DNA of 64,000 nucleotides. It comes from Rubrobacter xylanophilus DSM 9941 (GTDB lineage Bacteria > Actinomycetota > Rubrobacteria > Rubrobacterales > Rubrobacteraceae). Shown one piece after another: positions 51,631 to 60,149 of the stretch (its first letter is position 1; the number at the start of each line of letters is the position of its first letter). A model generated the notes under the pieces. It did no database searches. It was not told the DNA's origin and was given only the letters and a program-made list of their open reading frames with translations. Position numbers and translations under genes: made by a program. Location of the stretch: assembly GCF_000014185.1 (NCBI RefSeq), contig NC_008148.1, forward strand, positions 1,902,001-1,966,000, written 5' to 3'.

Positions 51631-52365
51631 GTGATCCGCCGCCTGCCGCGGGTGCTCATGTACCACTCCATAAGTCGCCCCGCCGCGGGCCCGGACGACC
51701 TGTGCGTCTCACCGGAGAGGTTCGCGGAGCAGATGCTCGCGCTCCGAAGCGCGGGGCTGCGCGGCGTCTGCATGCGCGAGCTGCGCGCGGCCGCGGAGGC
51801 AGGCCGGGGGCGCCGCCTCGTCGGGCTCACCTTCGACGACGCCTACCGGGACTTTCTGGAGACCGCCGTGCCGGTGCTCGAGCGCCTCGGGTTCACCGCG
51901 ACGGTCTTCGCGGTCGCCGGGATGCTGGGCAAAGAGAACACCTGGGAGCACCGGGGAGGGACGAGGCCGCGGCTAGAGCTTTTGGACGCCGCGGGCCTGC
52001 GGGAAGCCTCCGGGCGTGGGATGGAGGTCGGCTCGCACACCACGACCCACCCGCGCCTCTCGCACGTCGAGGGGGAGGAGCTGGAGCGGGAGGTGGCCGG
52101 AAGCCGGCGTCTCTTGCAGGAGGAGCTCGGCCTCCCGGTGGAGGGGCTGTGCTACCCGTACGGGGATCTCAGCCGCCCCGCAATCCTCGCCGCCCGCCGG
52201 GCGGGCTACCGCTACGCCTGCGCGACCAAGTGGAGGGCGGAGGGCTCGGTCTACGACTGGCCGCGCATCTTCGTCTCGGAGGAGGACACCCCGCTGCGGC
52301 TGCGGGCTAAGCTCGCGCTGGACGCTCTCCGGCGCCTCGGCCGGCGTAGCCGTAGCGGCGCATGA
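51631..52365 (+). CDS. Polysaccharide deacetylase (NodB homology)
   Basis: A 244-residue carbohydrate esterase family 4 protein: MYHSISRP at the N-terminus, the metal-site Asp pair in LTFDDAYRDF (about 67-76), SHTTTHPRLS with the two metal His (about 136-145) and CYPYGDLS. It would remove N- or O-acetyl groups from the polymer or peptidoglycan. No signal peptide is evident, so it may act in the cytoplasm on lipid-linked units or be exported otherwise. The GTG start has GGGGAGGGG upstream. Its 3' end overlaps the convergent sulfotransferase gene by about 59 bases. Confidence 0.85.
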   Translation: MIRRLPRVLMYHSISRPAAGPDDLCVSPERFAEQMLALRSAGLRGVCMRELRAAAEAGRGRRLVGLTFDDAYRDFLETAVPVLERLGFTATVFAVAGMLGKENTWEHRGGTRPRLELLDAAGLREASGRGMEVGSHTTTHPRLSHVEGEELEREVAGSRRLLQEELGLPVEGLCYPYGDLSRPAILAARRAGYRYACATKWRAEGSVYDWPRIFVSEEDTPLRLRAKLALDALRRLGRRSRSGA

Positions 52366-53350
52366 GCGGCCCGGCGAGGCGCAGCGCGAGCCGGCGCTCC
52401 GCGGGGGAGAGGCTCCCCTCCCAGCTCCCCGCCTCGGGCCTGAGCCTCACGCTCCCGGACATCCGCAGCCTGTTGCCGCCGACGTCGTGCCCCACCCGCA
52501 TCGCCTCCCCGGAGGCCACGGCCCTCGCCAGCCCGGAGAGGTCCAGCCCCGCCAGGGAACCCACCCTGCGCAGAGAACCCTCGGGGTCGGACAGAAAGTC
52601 CTCGTAGCGCAGCCGGGTCGCCCTCCCCGGTCCCAGCCACCGGCACACCATCTCGGCCTCCAGGTTGATGGCCGACCACCGAAGGCTGGACCACCAGGCG
52701 GAGTGCCAGACGGGATGGGGTTCGTGGTCCCACTCTATCCCGGCCAGGACGTTCTTCTTGAAGGCCTTTCTGCGCGAGGAGATCACACCCCTCACATCAC
52801 GCACCAGATGGATGGCCCGGAGGTCGATGCCGGGCACGAGCGCGAGCGGGAAGGCGCACGGAGGGGACTTGCTGGAGTCCACTATTACGGGCTTCCCGCT
52901 GGCCGCGCGGATGGCCTTAAAAAGCGCCCGCGTCAGCCGGGCGTAGGCCCGGAACTCGGGGGAAGGGTTCCGGCGCTCGCGCAGCAGGCGTGGCCATCTC
53001 CTGTGACGCTCGAAGGTCTCCTGAAGCCCGGGATACCTCTCGATGTCCCCGGCACCGGCACGCAGCTCCCACTCCTCCCTCACCCTCTTCCAAAACGGGC
53101 AGACCTCGTCCTCTCCGGCGTAGAGCACATCGATGCGTCCTCCGCAGGAGCACAGCGGCACCCGCCGCTTCCGCTCGTCGGCCGCCTCCGTTGCCCGTCG
53201 GCTCACCCAGCCCGTACGGGTCAGGTGGACCCTCTCCCCGGTGCTCTCTATCAACGGGTGATTGCCGAGGACCACGTCCAACAGGGTGGACCCGCTGCGG
53301 CCGTTGCCGATTACGTACAGCACCGTCACGGGCCCGTCGAGGTTCGCCAT
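52307..53350 (-). CDS. Sulfotransferase 1
   Basis: A 347-residue PAPS-dependent sulfotransferase-like protein. The 5'-phosphosulfate loop is VIGNGRSGSTLLDVVLG near the N-terminus and the 3'-phosphate segment is AIHLVRDVRGVISSRRKAFK. Between them lies a Cys cluster (PLCSCGGR, then EVCPFWKRV). RLRYEDFLSDPEGSLRRV is the usual C-terminal part. The ATG at 53350 follows GGAGGTGGGTG; the frame is open to 53398. Probable target: sugar hydroxyls of the surface polymer. Confidence 0.82.
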   Translation of the reverse strand: MANLDGPVTVLYVIGNGRSGSTLLDVVLGNHPLIESTGERVHLTRTGWVSRRATEAADERKRRVPLCSCGGRIDVLYAGEDEVCPFWKRVREEWELRAGAGDIERYPGLQETFERHRRWPRLLRERRNPSPEFRAYARLTRALFKAIRAASGKPVIVDSSKSPPCAFPLALVPGIDLRAIHLVRDVRGVISSRRKAFKKNVLAGIEWDHEPHPVWHSAWWSSLRWSAINLEAEMVCRWLGPGRATRLRYEDFLSDPEGSLRRVGSLAGLDLSGLARAVASGEAMRVGHDVGGNRLRMSGSVRLRPEAGSWEGSLSPAERRLALRLAGPLMRRYGYAGRGAGERPARA

Positions 53351-53434
53351 GTCACCCACCTCCCAAACGATACGAAAGAACGGTTGCGGCCGGAGCATGT
53401 CCGGCGACTGATCCGCGTCGGGTAGAATCTGCCG

Positions 53435-54517
53435 GTGAAGAGCAAGACGCTAGCGGCAGCGCTCTCGATCGTGGCGGCGGCCCTGCTGCTCGCTGCCTGT
53501 TCCGGGGAGCCGGACGTCTGCACGCTGTATGCCTCACCGGAGGGCTCCGAGGGCGCAAGCGGCAGCATAGAAGACCCCTTCCCCTCCGTCCAGCGCCTCG
53601 CAGACTCCCTCAGCCCAGGCCAGACCGGTTGCCTCCTCGAGGGAACCTACATATCCGACGGAGAGATCATCCTCTCCCGCGGCGGCAGGGAAGACGCGAG
53701 GCTCACCCTGCGCAGCGCCCCCGGAGCGCGGGCCGAGATCCGGGGCCGGCTCTGGATCAGACGCAGCGCCGACTACGTGACCGTGCAGGACCTCGACCTC
53801 GTCGGCTCCGCTCCGCCGAGGAACCCCGGCGACGAGTCCTCGAGCGTCACGGTAAACGCCAGGGGCGTGCGCCTGATCAACAACAACATCACAAACCACA
53901 ACTCCACCATCTGCATCAGCCTCGGCAACCCCAGATGGGGTCTGGCCTCCAACACCCTCATCAAGCACAACCGCATCCACCACTGCGGCAAGCTCCCCCC
54001 AACAAACCACCACCACGGCATCTACATCGGATACGCCACACACACAAAGGTCATCGCCAACCTCATCTACAAAAACGCCGACAGAGGCATCCAGCTCTAC
54101 CCCAACGCCCAAAACTCCACCATACAGGGCAACATCATCGACGCCAACGGCGAGGGCATCCTCTTCTCCGGGCTCAGAGAGCACTCCTCCTCGGGCAACC
54201 TTCTCGAAAACAACATCATCTCCAACTCCAGGGTGCGCTGGAACGTGGCTGCAAACTGGAGGCGGGCGCAGGCTCCCGGCACGGACAACCTCCTCTCCAG
54301 AAACTGCCTCTGGGCGTCCAACGAAGACCCGGCCTACAACGGTAACGGCGGCGTGAAGTTCCCTACGACGGGCTTCAACGTGAAAGATAACGTGGTGGCA
54401 CCTCCGGAATACCGCGATCCGGAGCTCGGGGATTACCGAATAAACGGGGAAGGCTGCAAGGCCGTTATCGGAGATCTGATACCGGAGAAGCTCCTCCGAC
54501 CGGAAAACGGCCGCTAG
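53435..54517 (+). CDS. Beta-helix surface lipoprotein A
   Basis: A 360-residue exported protein with a lipoprotein signal (ALSIVAAALLLAAC, lipidated Cys22). The body is a right-handed parallel beta helix with Asn ladders: VRLINNNITNHNSTICIS, LIKHNRIHHCGKL, VIANLIYKNADRGIQLY, STIQGNIIDANGEGIL. This fold is typical of pectate-lyase-like and mannuronan-epimerase-like polysaccharide enzymes; the front segment (DVCTLYASPEGS) resembles those exported proteins too. It may trim or modify the locus polymer at the cell surface. The following gene is a mosaic paralogue. The start codon is at 53435, with TAGAAT (probable -10) about 15 bases upstream and little leader. Confidence 0.82.
   Translation: MKSKTLAAALSIVAAALLLAACSGEPDVCTLYASPEGSEGASGSIEDPFPSVQRLADSLSPGQTGCLLEGTYISDGEIILSRGGREDARLTLRSAPGARAEIRGRLWIRRSADYVTVQDLDLVGSAPPRNPGDESSSVTVNARGVRLINNNITNHNSTICISLGNPRWGLASNTLIKHNRIHHCGKLPPTNHHHGIYIGYATHTKVIANLIYKNADRGIQLYPNAQNSTIQGNIIDANGEGILFSGLREHSSSGNLLENNIISNSRVRWNVAANWRRAQAPGTDNLLSRNCLWASNEDPAYNGNGGVKFPTTGFNVKDNVVAPPEYRDPELGDYRINGEGCKAVIGDLIPEKLLRPENGR
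53518..53638. repeat. Duplicated block A (first copy, 121 bp)
   Basis: This block is identical to 54726-54846 over 121 bases and encodes the segment TLYASPEGSEGASGSIEDPF onward. The offset (1208) differs from that of block B, showing a 30-base length difference between the genes. Confidence 0.9.
53849..54322. repeat. Duplicated block B (first copy, 474 bp)
   Basis: By eye this block is identical base for base to 55027-55500 and covers the whole Asn-rich beta-helix core. The sequence outside the two blocks is clearly diverged. Confidence 0.9.
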
Positions 54518-54606
54518 GGCGCCGGTCCCCCCGAGAAGGAGGCTAAAGTTTTCGTTCCTCCCGTCCGAAAAGATAGGTTGCCCCTTTACCAAAGCGGGGA
54601 GGCGGG

Positions 54607-55683
54607 ATGGAGCCAAAGCACGCAGCTCACCCCAAGACGCTGCGCAATACGGTTTTGCTGGCAACCCTGCTCCTTCTTATCCTGTCCTGGGGCGACATGA
54701 GCCGGGGCGCCGGAGCGAAGGGCACCTGCACGCTGTATGCCTCACCGGAGGGCTCCGAGGGCGCAAGCGGCAGCATAGAAGACCCCTTCCCCTCCGTCCA
54801 GCGCCTCGCAGACTCCCTCAGCCCAGGCCAGACCGGTTGCCTCCTCAAGGGAACCTACAGAGAGCCCGATGCGCTCCTCAGGATCGGCGCTCCCGGCATA
54901 ACCCTGCGCAGCGCCCCCGGAGCGCGGGCCGAGGTAGAAGCGCGCGTCTACCTGCCCAGGGGCTCCGACGGCGTCACCCTGCGCAAGCTCAACATCGACG
55001 GATCGCCAAACCCGCTGCCCAGCATTACGGTAAACGCCAGGGGCGTGCGCCTGATCAACAACAACATCACAAACCACAACTCCACCATCTGCATCAGCCT
55101 CGGCAACCCCAGATGGGGTCTGGCCTCCAACACCCTCATCAAGCACAACCGCATCCACCACTGCGGCAAGCTCCCCCCAACAAACCACCACCACGGCATC
55201 TACATCGGATACGCCACACACACAAAGGTCATCGCCAACCTCATCTACAAAAACGCCGACAGAGGCATCCAGCTCTACCCCAACGCCCAAAACTCCACCA
55301 TACAGGGCAACATCATCGACGCCAACGGCGAGGGCATCCTCTTCTCCGGGCTCAGAGAGCACTCCTCCTCGGGCAACCTTCTCGAAAACAACATCATCTC
55401 CAACTCCAGGGTGCGCTGGAACGTGGCTGCAAACTGGAGGCGGGCGCAGGCTCCCGGCACGGACAACCTCCTCTCCAGAAACTGCCTCTGGGCGTCCAAC
55501 CCGGATCCCTACTACCGGAAAGACGGCGGCGTGACCTCCGGGCGGCCCGGCTTTACGGCTACCCGCAACCTGATCGCCAAACCGCTCTACGCCGCGCCTG
55601 GGCGGGGAGACTACAGGCTCCGCGAAGACAGCCCGTGCCGGGAGATCCTCGGAACCTGGACGCCGTACGCTAACGCCGGTTAG
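54607..55683 (+). CDS. Beta-helix surface protein B (mosaic paralogue of A)
   Basis: A 358-residue paralogue of the preceding protein. It has a hydrophobic signal (TVLLATLLLLILSWGDMS) but no lipobox Cys, so it is probably secreted or signal-anchored rather than lipidated. The same CTLYASPEGSEG front and identical beta-helix core follow; residues between the blocks (LPRGSDGVTLRKLNIDG) and the last 60 (SGRPGFTATRNLIAKPLY) differ. GGGGAGGCGGG precedes the ATG. Its 3' end overlaps the convergent sulfotransferase 2 gene by four bases. Different attachment but the same core suggests one activity in two locations. Confidence 0.82.
   Translation: MEPKHAAHPKTLRNTVLLATLLLLILSWGDMSRGAGAKGTCTLYASPEGSEGASGSIEDPFPSVQRLADSLSPGQTGCLLKGTYREPDALLRIGAPGITLRSAPGARAEVEARVYLPRGSDGVTLRKLNIDGSPNPLPSITVNARGVRLINNNITNHNSTICISLGNPRWGLASNTLIKHNRIHHCGKLPPTNHHHGIYIGYATHTKVIANLIYKNADRGIQLYPNAQNSTIQGNIIDANGEGILFSGLREHSSSGNLLENNIISNSRVRWNVAANWRRAQAPGTDNLLSRNCLWASNPDPYYRKDGGVTSGRPGFTATRNLIAKPLYAAPGRGDYRLREDSPCREILGTWTPYANAG
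54726..54846. repeat. Duplicated block A (second copy)
   Basis: This is identical to 53518-53638. Confidence 0.9.
55027..55500. repeat. Duplicated block B (second copy)
   Basis: This is identical to 53849-54322. Confidence 0.9.
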
Positions 55684-56567
55684 CATCGAAGCCACCCCGA
55701 GAGATCCCGGCGTATGAGCCCCTGCAGCATCATTACGTCCTCGCGGTAGGTCTCGACCAGGGCCCGGCGGGTCTCGGGGCGCACCGGCCGCGGGCTCGCC
55801 AGGTTCCAGGTCTTGAGCCTGTCGAGGCGCTCGGCGACCCGGCGCCGGGCCCCGGCGGGCAGGCGCGTCTTCGCCGCGTTCTTGAGGCGGCTCTGCCGCT
55901 GCAGGAGGGCGTCGAGCAGCCTGCTCCTGGGGACGCCCGAGACGTTGCGGCGCAGCGAGACGTCGGGGACAAAGCCGGGGTCCACGCCGAGAAAGGCGAA
56001 GGCGTCCCGCATGACCCACAGCGGGCGGGAGCCGAGATCCTCGTAGAGGTAGACGCGGACCCTCTCCTCTCCGAAGGCCTCGAGGTAACGGAGGAGCTGC
56101 CGGTGGTAGAAGCCCCGGTCGATGTAGCTCCGGAAGGGGAAGCCGTCCCCGAGCTCCCCCCTCCGCTCCGCCGCCAGCGCCGCCTCGAAGTCCGGCAGCG
56201 GCTCGGTGCCGTTGCGCACCAGGTGCAGATAGTGCGAGTAGGCCCGGTCGGCGGGGTCGCGCAGCACGGCGATGAACCGGGCGCCGGGGATGTGGCGCAG
56301 GATGCTCTCTACGGCCCGCGGCCGGTACAGGGACTCGTGCGAGGCCTCGCCCGCCACCCCGGCGCTCCCCGCCTCCCGGAACAGCGCAGCGTAGGAGGCG
56401 AGGTCGGTGATCGCGTTCCGGGGCGCCTTCTCCTCCCCCTCGAAGGCGAGGAAGTCCGGCTCCTTGACCGGGCTCATGTACACCTCGGGGTGCTGGTCCA
56501 GGTAGTAGTAGAGGGCCGTGGTCCCGCACTTCATGGCCCCGATGACCAGAAAGTCCGGGAGCCTCAC
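55680..56567 (-). CDS. Sulfotransferase 2 (heparan-type)
   Basis: A 295-residue sulfotransferase of the classic type: DFLVIGAMKCGTTALYYYLD is the 5'-phosphosulfate loop, KEPDFLAF follows, and RFIAVLRDPADRAYSHYLHL is the 3'-phosphate-binding strand with RDP-x2-R-x-YSHY. RVYLYEDLGSRPLWVMRDAF completes the fold. It resembles N-deacetylase/sulfotransferase and carbohydrate O-sulfotransferase domains and should use PAPS. The GTG at 56567 overlaps the end of the upstream glycosyltransferase gene (GTGA). It is the last gene of the long leftward EPS operon. Confidence 0.88.
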   Translation of the reverse strand: MRLPDFLVIGAMKCGTTALYYYLDQHPEVYMSPVKEPDFLAFEGEEKAPRNAITDLASYAALFREAGSAGVAGEASHESLYRPRAVESILRHIPGARFIAVLRDPADRAYSHYLHLVRNGTEPLPDFEAALAAERRGELGDGFPFRSYIDRGFYHRQLLRYLEAFGEERVRVYLYEDLGSRPLWVMRDAFAFLGVDPGFVPDVSLRRNVSGVPRSRLLDALLQRQSRLKNAAKTRLPAGARRRVAERLDRLKTWNLASPRPVRPETRRALVETYREDVMMLQGLIRRDLSGWLRC

Positions 56568-57802
56568 GGCACCACCGCCACCGGCGCCCCGCGCCGGAAG
56601 AAGCGCTCCTCCAGCGCGTCCGAGAGCTCCTCCATCAGGCTCTCCCTGCAGCAGTTTGCGCACACGAACTCCCTTCCGCGGCGCCCGAGCTCTCGCCCGA
56701 GCCCGGGGCTCCGCAACAGCCCGTCTATGGCCCCCCGGAGCGCCGCCGGGTCCTCCGGGGGCACCGTTACGGCGCACCCGGCCCTCCGCAGCAGCTCGAC
56801 GGCGAGCCCCCTCCCGGCATAGACCACGGGGCGGCCGGCGGCCATGTACTCGAAGAGCTTGACCGGCACCATGCCGGCGTTGATGGCCGGCGCGTCGCGC
56901 GCCTGGGCGAAGAGGACGTCGCTCCGGCGGTAGAGCGCCAGCACCTCCTCCCGGCGCAGATACCCGGGGAAGGAGACGTTCGCGAGGCCGAGGCTTTCCG
57001 CCCTCCGCCGCAGCAGCGGGAGCTCCGGGCCGTCCCCGGCGACGACGAAGTCCGCCCCGGGGAGCGCGCGGGCGGCCTCGACCAGGGCGCCGAGGTGCTG
57101 GTTGTAGCCGATCAGGCCCGCGTAGGCCACGAGCGGCCGGGCCTTGGCCTGCGGCGGGCCGGGGACGGCCCTGCGGATCTCGCGCAGCAGCCCGGAGGAG
57201 ATGCCGTTCGGCACCGTAACGGCCCTCCCAGGGTCGGCGCCGGCCTCCACGAGCATCCCGGTTATCCCCTCGGAGGCCCCGACCACAAGGTCGGCCCGGC
57301 GCAGCACCCGGCGCATGCAACCCTCGAGGGCCCGGGACGCCGCCGCCATGACCGGCGAGGCGTGGCCCACGATGTCCCTGGCGTAGCCCCAGGTGACGTC
57401 CCGCACGTCCCACACAAAGCCCGCCCCCTTCGCCCGGGCCGCGGCCAGCCCGGCAGGCCCCAGGAACATGCTGGGGGAGGAGGCGATGACCACGTCCGCG
57501 GGGCCAGTGGCCCGGCGCGCGAGCCGCGCCGCCAGGGCTTGCTCCCGCAGCGTCCTGAAGACCATGCCGCCCCGGTGCGGGCGGAAGGCCGGCGCCCGCA
57601 GCACCCGGCAGGGGAGCGCCGCGTCGTGCTCCTCGAGGAGGAGGCCGGCGTAGTCCTCCGGCGAGGGGTAGCTCGGCCTCACGGTCACCACGGTCACCTC
57701 GAAGCGCTCCGCGAGCATCTCGGCCATGGGGCCCAGGCGGTTCGCCCCGGCGTAGGTCTCCGGGGGGAAGAACTGGGACATGATCAGGACCTTTCCCTTC
57801 AT
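56564..57802 (-). CDS. Glycosyltransferase family 4 (WbuB-like)
   Basis: A 412-residue GT-B fold transferase. The N-domain begins KVLIMSQFFPPETYAGANRL, as in WbuB-type enzymes; the C-domain has PLVAYAGLIGYNQHLGALVE and the donor-site motif near EYMAAGRPVVYAGRG. It is cytoplasmic and adds a sugar to the lipid-linked repeat unit. The frame overlaps both neighbours by four bases. Confidence 0.88.
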   Translation of the reverse strand: MKGKVLIMSQFFPPETYAGANRLGPMAEMLAERFEVTVVTVRPSYPSPEDYAGLLLEEHDAALPCRVLRAPAFRPHRGGMVFRTLREQALAARLARRATGPADVVIASSPSMFLGPAGLAAARAKGAGFVWDVRDVTWGYARDIVGHASPVMAAASRALEGCMRRVLRRADLVVGASEGITGMLVEAGADPGRAVTVPNGISSGLLREIRRAVPGPPQAKARPLVAYAGLIGYNQHLGALVEAARALPGADFVVAGDGPELPLLRRRAESLGLANVSFPGYLRREEVLALYRRSDVLFAQARDAPAINAGMVPVKLFEYMAAGRPVVYAGRGLAVELLRRAGCAVTVPPEDPAALRGAIDGLLRSPGLGRELGRRGREFVCANCCRESLMEELSDALEERFFRRGAPVAVVP

Positions 57803-59004
57803 CCGCTCCGCCTCCTCGCGCGCCCCCGAAAGAGCCTCTCGAGCCTCTCAACCGTCCCCTCCACCGAAAACTCCTCCTCGACCCGCCTCCTGCACGCATC
57901 CGCCAGGCGCCCGGCGAGCCCCCCCTCGCGCAACAGCCGCTCCATCGCCCCGGCCAGCGCCTCCGGGTCCTCCGGGGGGACGAGCAGCGCGCCCTCCACC
58001 CCCTCGAAGAGCTCCGGTATGCCGCCGGTGGCGGTGGAGACGACCGGGAGACCGCACCCCATGGCCTCCATGAGGGAGACGGGGATGCCCTCCTGCTCCC
58101 CGCGCGAGGTCACGATGCTGGGGAGGACGAACATGTCCCAGGCGCCGCCGCGCATCCGCTCCAGGAGCCTCCCGTGGGGCACGAGCCCGAGAAAGGCCAC
58201 CCGGTCCTCCAGGCGCAGCCGGCGCACCTTTCCGGCCAGCTCCCCGAGCAGCGGCCCGTCCCCCGCCACGTCCAGCCGCACCCGCACCCCGCGCTCCTTC
58301 AGGAGCCTCACGGCCTCGAACAGGTAGACGTGCCCCTTGACCTCCAGCAGGTTCGCCGCGACCAGCGCCCGGCCGGCGGGCCCCGGACGCCAGGCGGGCC
58401 GCGCGGGCAGGTCGATGCCCATGTGGACCACCTCGGGCGCCCCTTCCCCGCAGAGCTCGCGGATCTCGCGCGCCCCCCGCCGGCTTATCGCCCGCACGAA
58501 GGCGGCCCGGCGAACCTTTGTGGAGAGCAGGTTGTCCTCGGCTATGTCGAAGCGGTGGGCGGTGAAGCTCCAGGGGATGCCGGAGAGCTCTCCGGCCACG
58601 AGCGCCACGGTGGCCGGGACGGTCGCCCAGTGGGCGTGGATGTGCTCCGCCCCCCACCGCCGGGCGAGGCCGGCGAGCCAGAGGGCCTTTGGGAGGGCGG
58701 CGAGGTTGCGCAGGAGCACCCCGGGGCCGCGGCTTCGGAGCAGCAGGCCGAGCACGCGGGCCGCCCCGCGGGGGTCGGCGAGGGCCGCTCTCGCGGCGGC
58801 CCCCGCCACCCGCGCCGAGACCAGCGGCTCGGGGACCGTGACCGGGAGCAGGGGCTTCGCGTCGCCGTGCAAGACCTCACCCCGCGGGTAGGCGGGGACG
58901 ACGAGCACCTCGTGCCCGCGTTCGAGCAGCCCCCGCACCTCCGGTATGACGAAGGCCTCCTTCTTGCCGTAGGGCAGCGTGGAGGTCACGTAGATCAGGC
59001 GCAC
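57799..59004 (-). CDS. Glycosyltransferase family 4
   Basis: A 401-residue GT-B enzyme: N-terminal VRLIYVTSTLPYGKKEAFVI, middle HIHAHWATVPATVALVAGEL and FTAHRFDIAEDN (colanic-acid WcaL-like), C-terminal VAANLLEVKGHVYLFEAVRL and the E-x7-E donor motif in EQEGIPVSLMEAMGCGLPVV. The GTG at 59004 overlaps the preceding gene by 10 bases. It should act in repeat-unit assembly. Confidence 0.88.
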   Translation of the reverse strand: MRLIYVTSTLPYGKKEAFVIPEVRGLLERGHEVLVVPAYPRGEVLHGDAKPLLPVTVPEPLVSARVAGAAARAALADPRGAARVLGLLLRSRGPGVLLRNLAALPKALWLAGLARRWGAEHIHAHWATVPATVALVAGELSGIPWSFTAHRFDIAEDNLLSTKVRRAAFVRAISRRGAREIRELCGEGAPEVVHMGIDLPARPAWRPGPAGRALVAANLLEVKGHVYLFEAVRLLKERGVRVRLDVAGDGPLLGELAGKVRRLRLEDRVAFLGLVPHGRLLERMRGGAWDMFVLPSIVTSRGEQEGIPVSLMEAMGCGLPVVSTATGGIPELFEGVEGALLVPPEDPEALAGAMERLLREGGLAGRLADACRRRVEEEFSVEGTVERLERLFRGRARRRSG

Positions 59005-60149
59005 CGCGCCCCCTCCGCGTCTTCCTCCCGAAGGTCCGGTGCGGCGGAAAGCAGCGAGCGGTAGAGCTCCTCGTACGCCCGGACCATCGTCCCGAGCCCG
59101 AAGCGAGAGGCGGCGGTCGCGGCGGCCCTCTGGCCCAGCCGCTCCCGCAGCGCGCGGTCGCGCAGCAAGAGCTCTAGGGCCCCGGCGAGCTCCCCCGGAT
59201 CCTCCGGGGGCACGAGCAACCCGGAGACGCCGCTCTCCAACAGCTCCGGCACCCCGCCCACCGCGGTGCACACGGCGGGGAGCCCGGCCGCCATGGCCTC
59301 CATCACCGAGAGCGGGTTCCCCTCCCAGGCGGAGGCCAGGACGAAGACATCGGAGGCGGCGAGGATGTCCGGGACGTCGGGGCGGACCCCGAGCAGAAAA
59401 GCCCTCCCCCGCAGCCCGAGACCCTCTATGCGGCGCGCGATCTCCCCCCGCAGCTCGCCATCGCCCGCCAGGAGCAACCGCGCCCGGGGGAACCCCGCGG
59501 CGCACCGGGCGAAGGCCTCCAGGAGCACGGCGTGCCGCTTCTCCGGGCTGAGGCGGGCCACGCAGACAAAGAGCACGTCCCCGGAAGAGAAGCCCTCCTT
59601 CCTCCGCCAGGCCGCGCGGCGGGACGCGGACCGGGAGAAGGCCTCGAGCGGGATGCCGTTCGGTATGAGCGGGCCGCCGGAGATCCCGTAGACGCGCCGC
59701 AGCCCCTCGGAGATCCCGGCGGCTATCGCCACGGGGACCGCGCCGCGCCGGAAGGCCAGCCGGTGCGCCAGCCGGCCGGCGGCCCCCACCTCCCTCTCCG
59801 GGAGGGTGTGCACGGTGTGGACGACGGCCGGGACCCTCCGCAGCAGGAGCGGGGGCAGGGCGTAGTAGAGCACGTGGCGGTGGGTGTGGAGCACGTGGGG
59901 CCCGAAGCGCGCCACCACCGCGGAGAGCCGCAGGGGCATCCGCGGGTCCGGGCCCCGGCGCTTGCCCAGATACCACACCGGCACGCCGCCCTCCGCCAGC
60001 GCCGCCTCCTGCCCGGTGCCCGAAGGGTCGAAGAGGCTTGCGGCCCCCACCTCGAAGCGGCCGCGGTCCAGCCCCAGCATCAGGCGCACGGCCATCGTCT
60101 CGGCCCCGCCGGGCCCGATCCTGGGGAGCACGTGCAGCACCCGGATCAC
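58995..60149 (-). CDS. Glycosyltransferase family 4
   Basis: A 384-residue GT-B enzyme with VIRVLHVLPRIGPGGAETMA at the N-terminus, HVLHTHRHVLYYALPPLLL, LFVCVARLSPEKRHAVLLEA and EGNPLSVMEAMAAGLPAVC (E-x7-E). The GTG at 60149 overlaps the end of the ligase/polymerase gene (GTGA). It is the third family-4 transferase in a row, so the repeat unit probably has four or more sugars counting the initiating one. Confidence 0.88.
   Translation of the reverse strand: MIRVLHVLPRIGPGGAETMAVRLMLGLDRGRFEVGAASLFDPSGTGQEAALAEGGVPVWYLGKRRGPDPRMPLRLSAVVARFGPHVLHTHRHVLYYALPPLLLRRVPAVVHTVHTLPEREVGAAGRLAHRLAFRRGAVPVAIAAGISEGLRRVYGISGGPLIPNGIPLEAFSRSASRRAAWRRKEGFSSGDVLFVCVARLSPEKRHAVLLEAFARCAAGFPRARLLLAGDGELRGEIARRIEGLGLRGRAFLLGVRPDVPDILAASDVFVLASAWEGNPLSVMEAMAAGLPAVCTAVGGVPELLESGVSGLLVPPEDPGELAGALELLLRDRALRERLGQRAAATAASRFGLGTMVRAYEELYRSLLSAAPDLREEDAEGARCA

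Noticed and set aside
54518-54606. Possible riboswitch before the second beta-helix gene
   Set aside because: A short GGAGG/CCTCC pairing is present, but no known riboswitch core could be matched by eye.
53435-55683. The duplicated blocks as a CRISPR or tandem-repeat array
   Set aside because: There are only two copies, they are hundreds of bases long and they lie inside coding sequence; there is no regular spacer pattern anywhere in the window.
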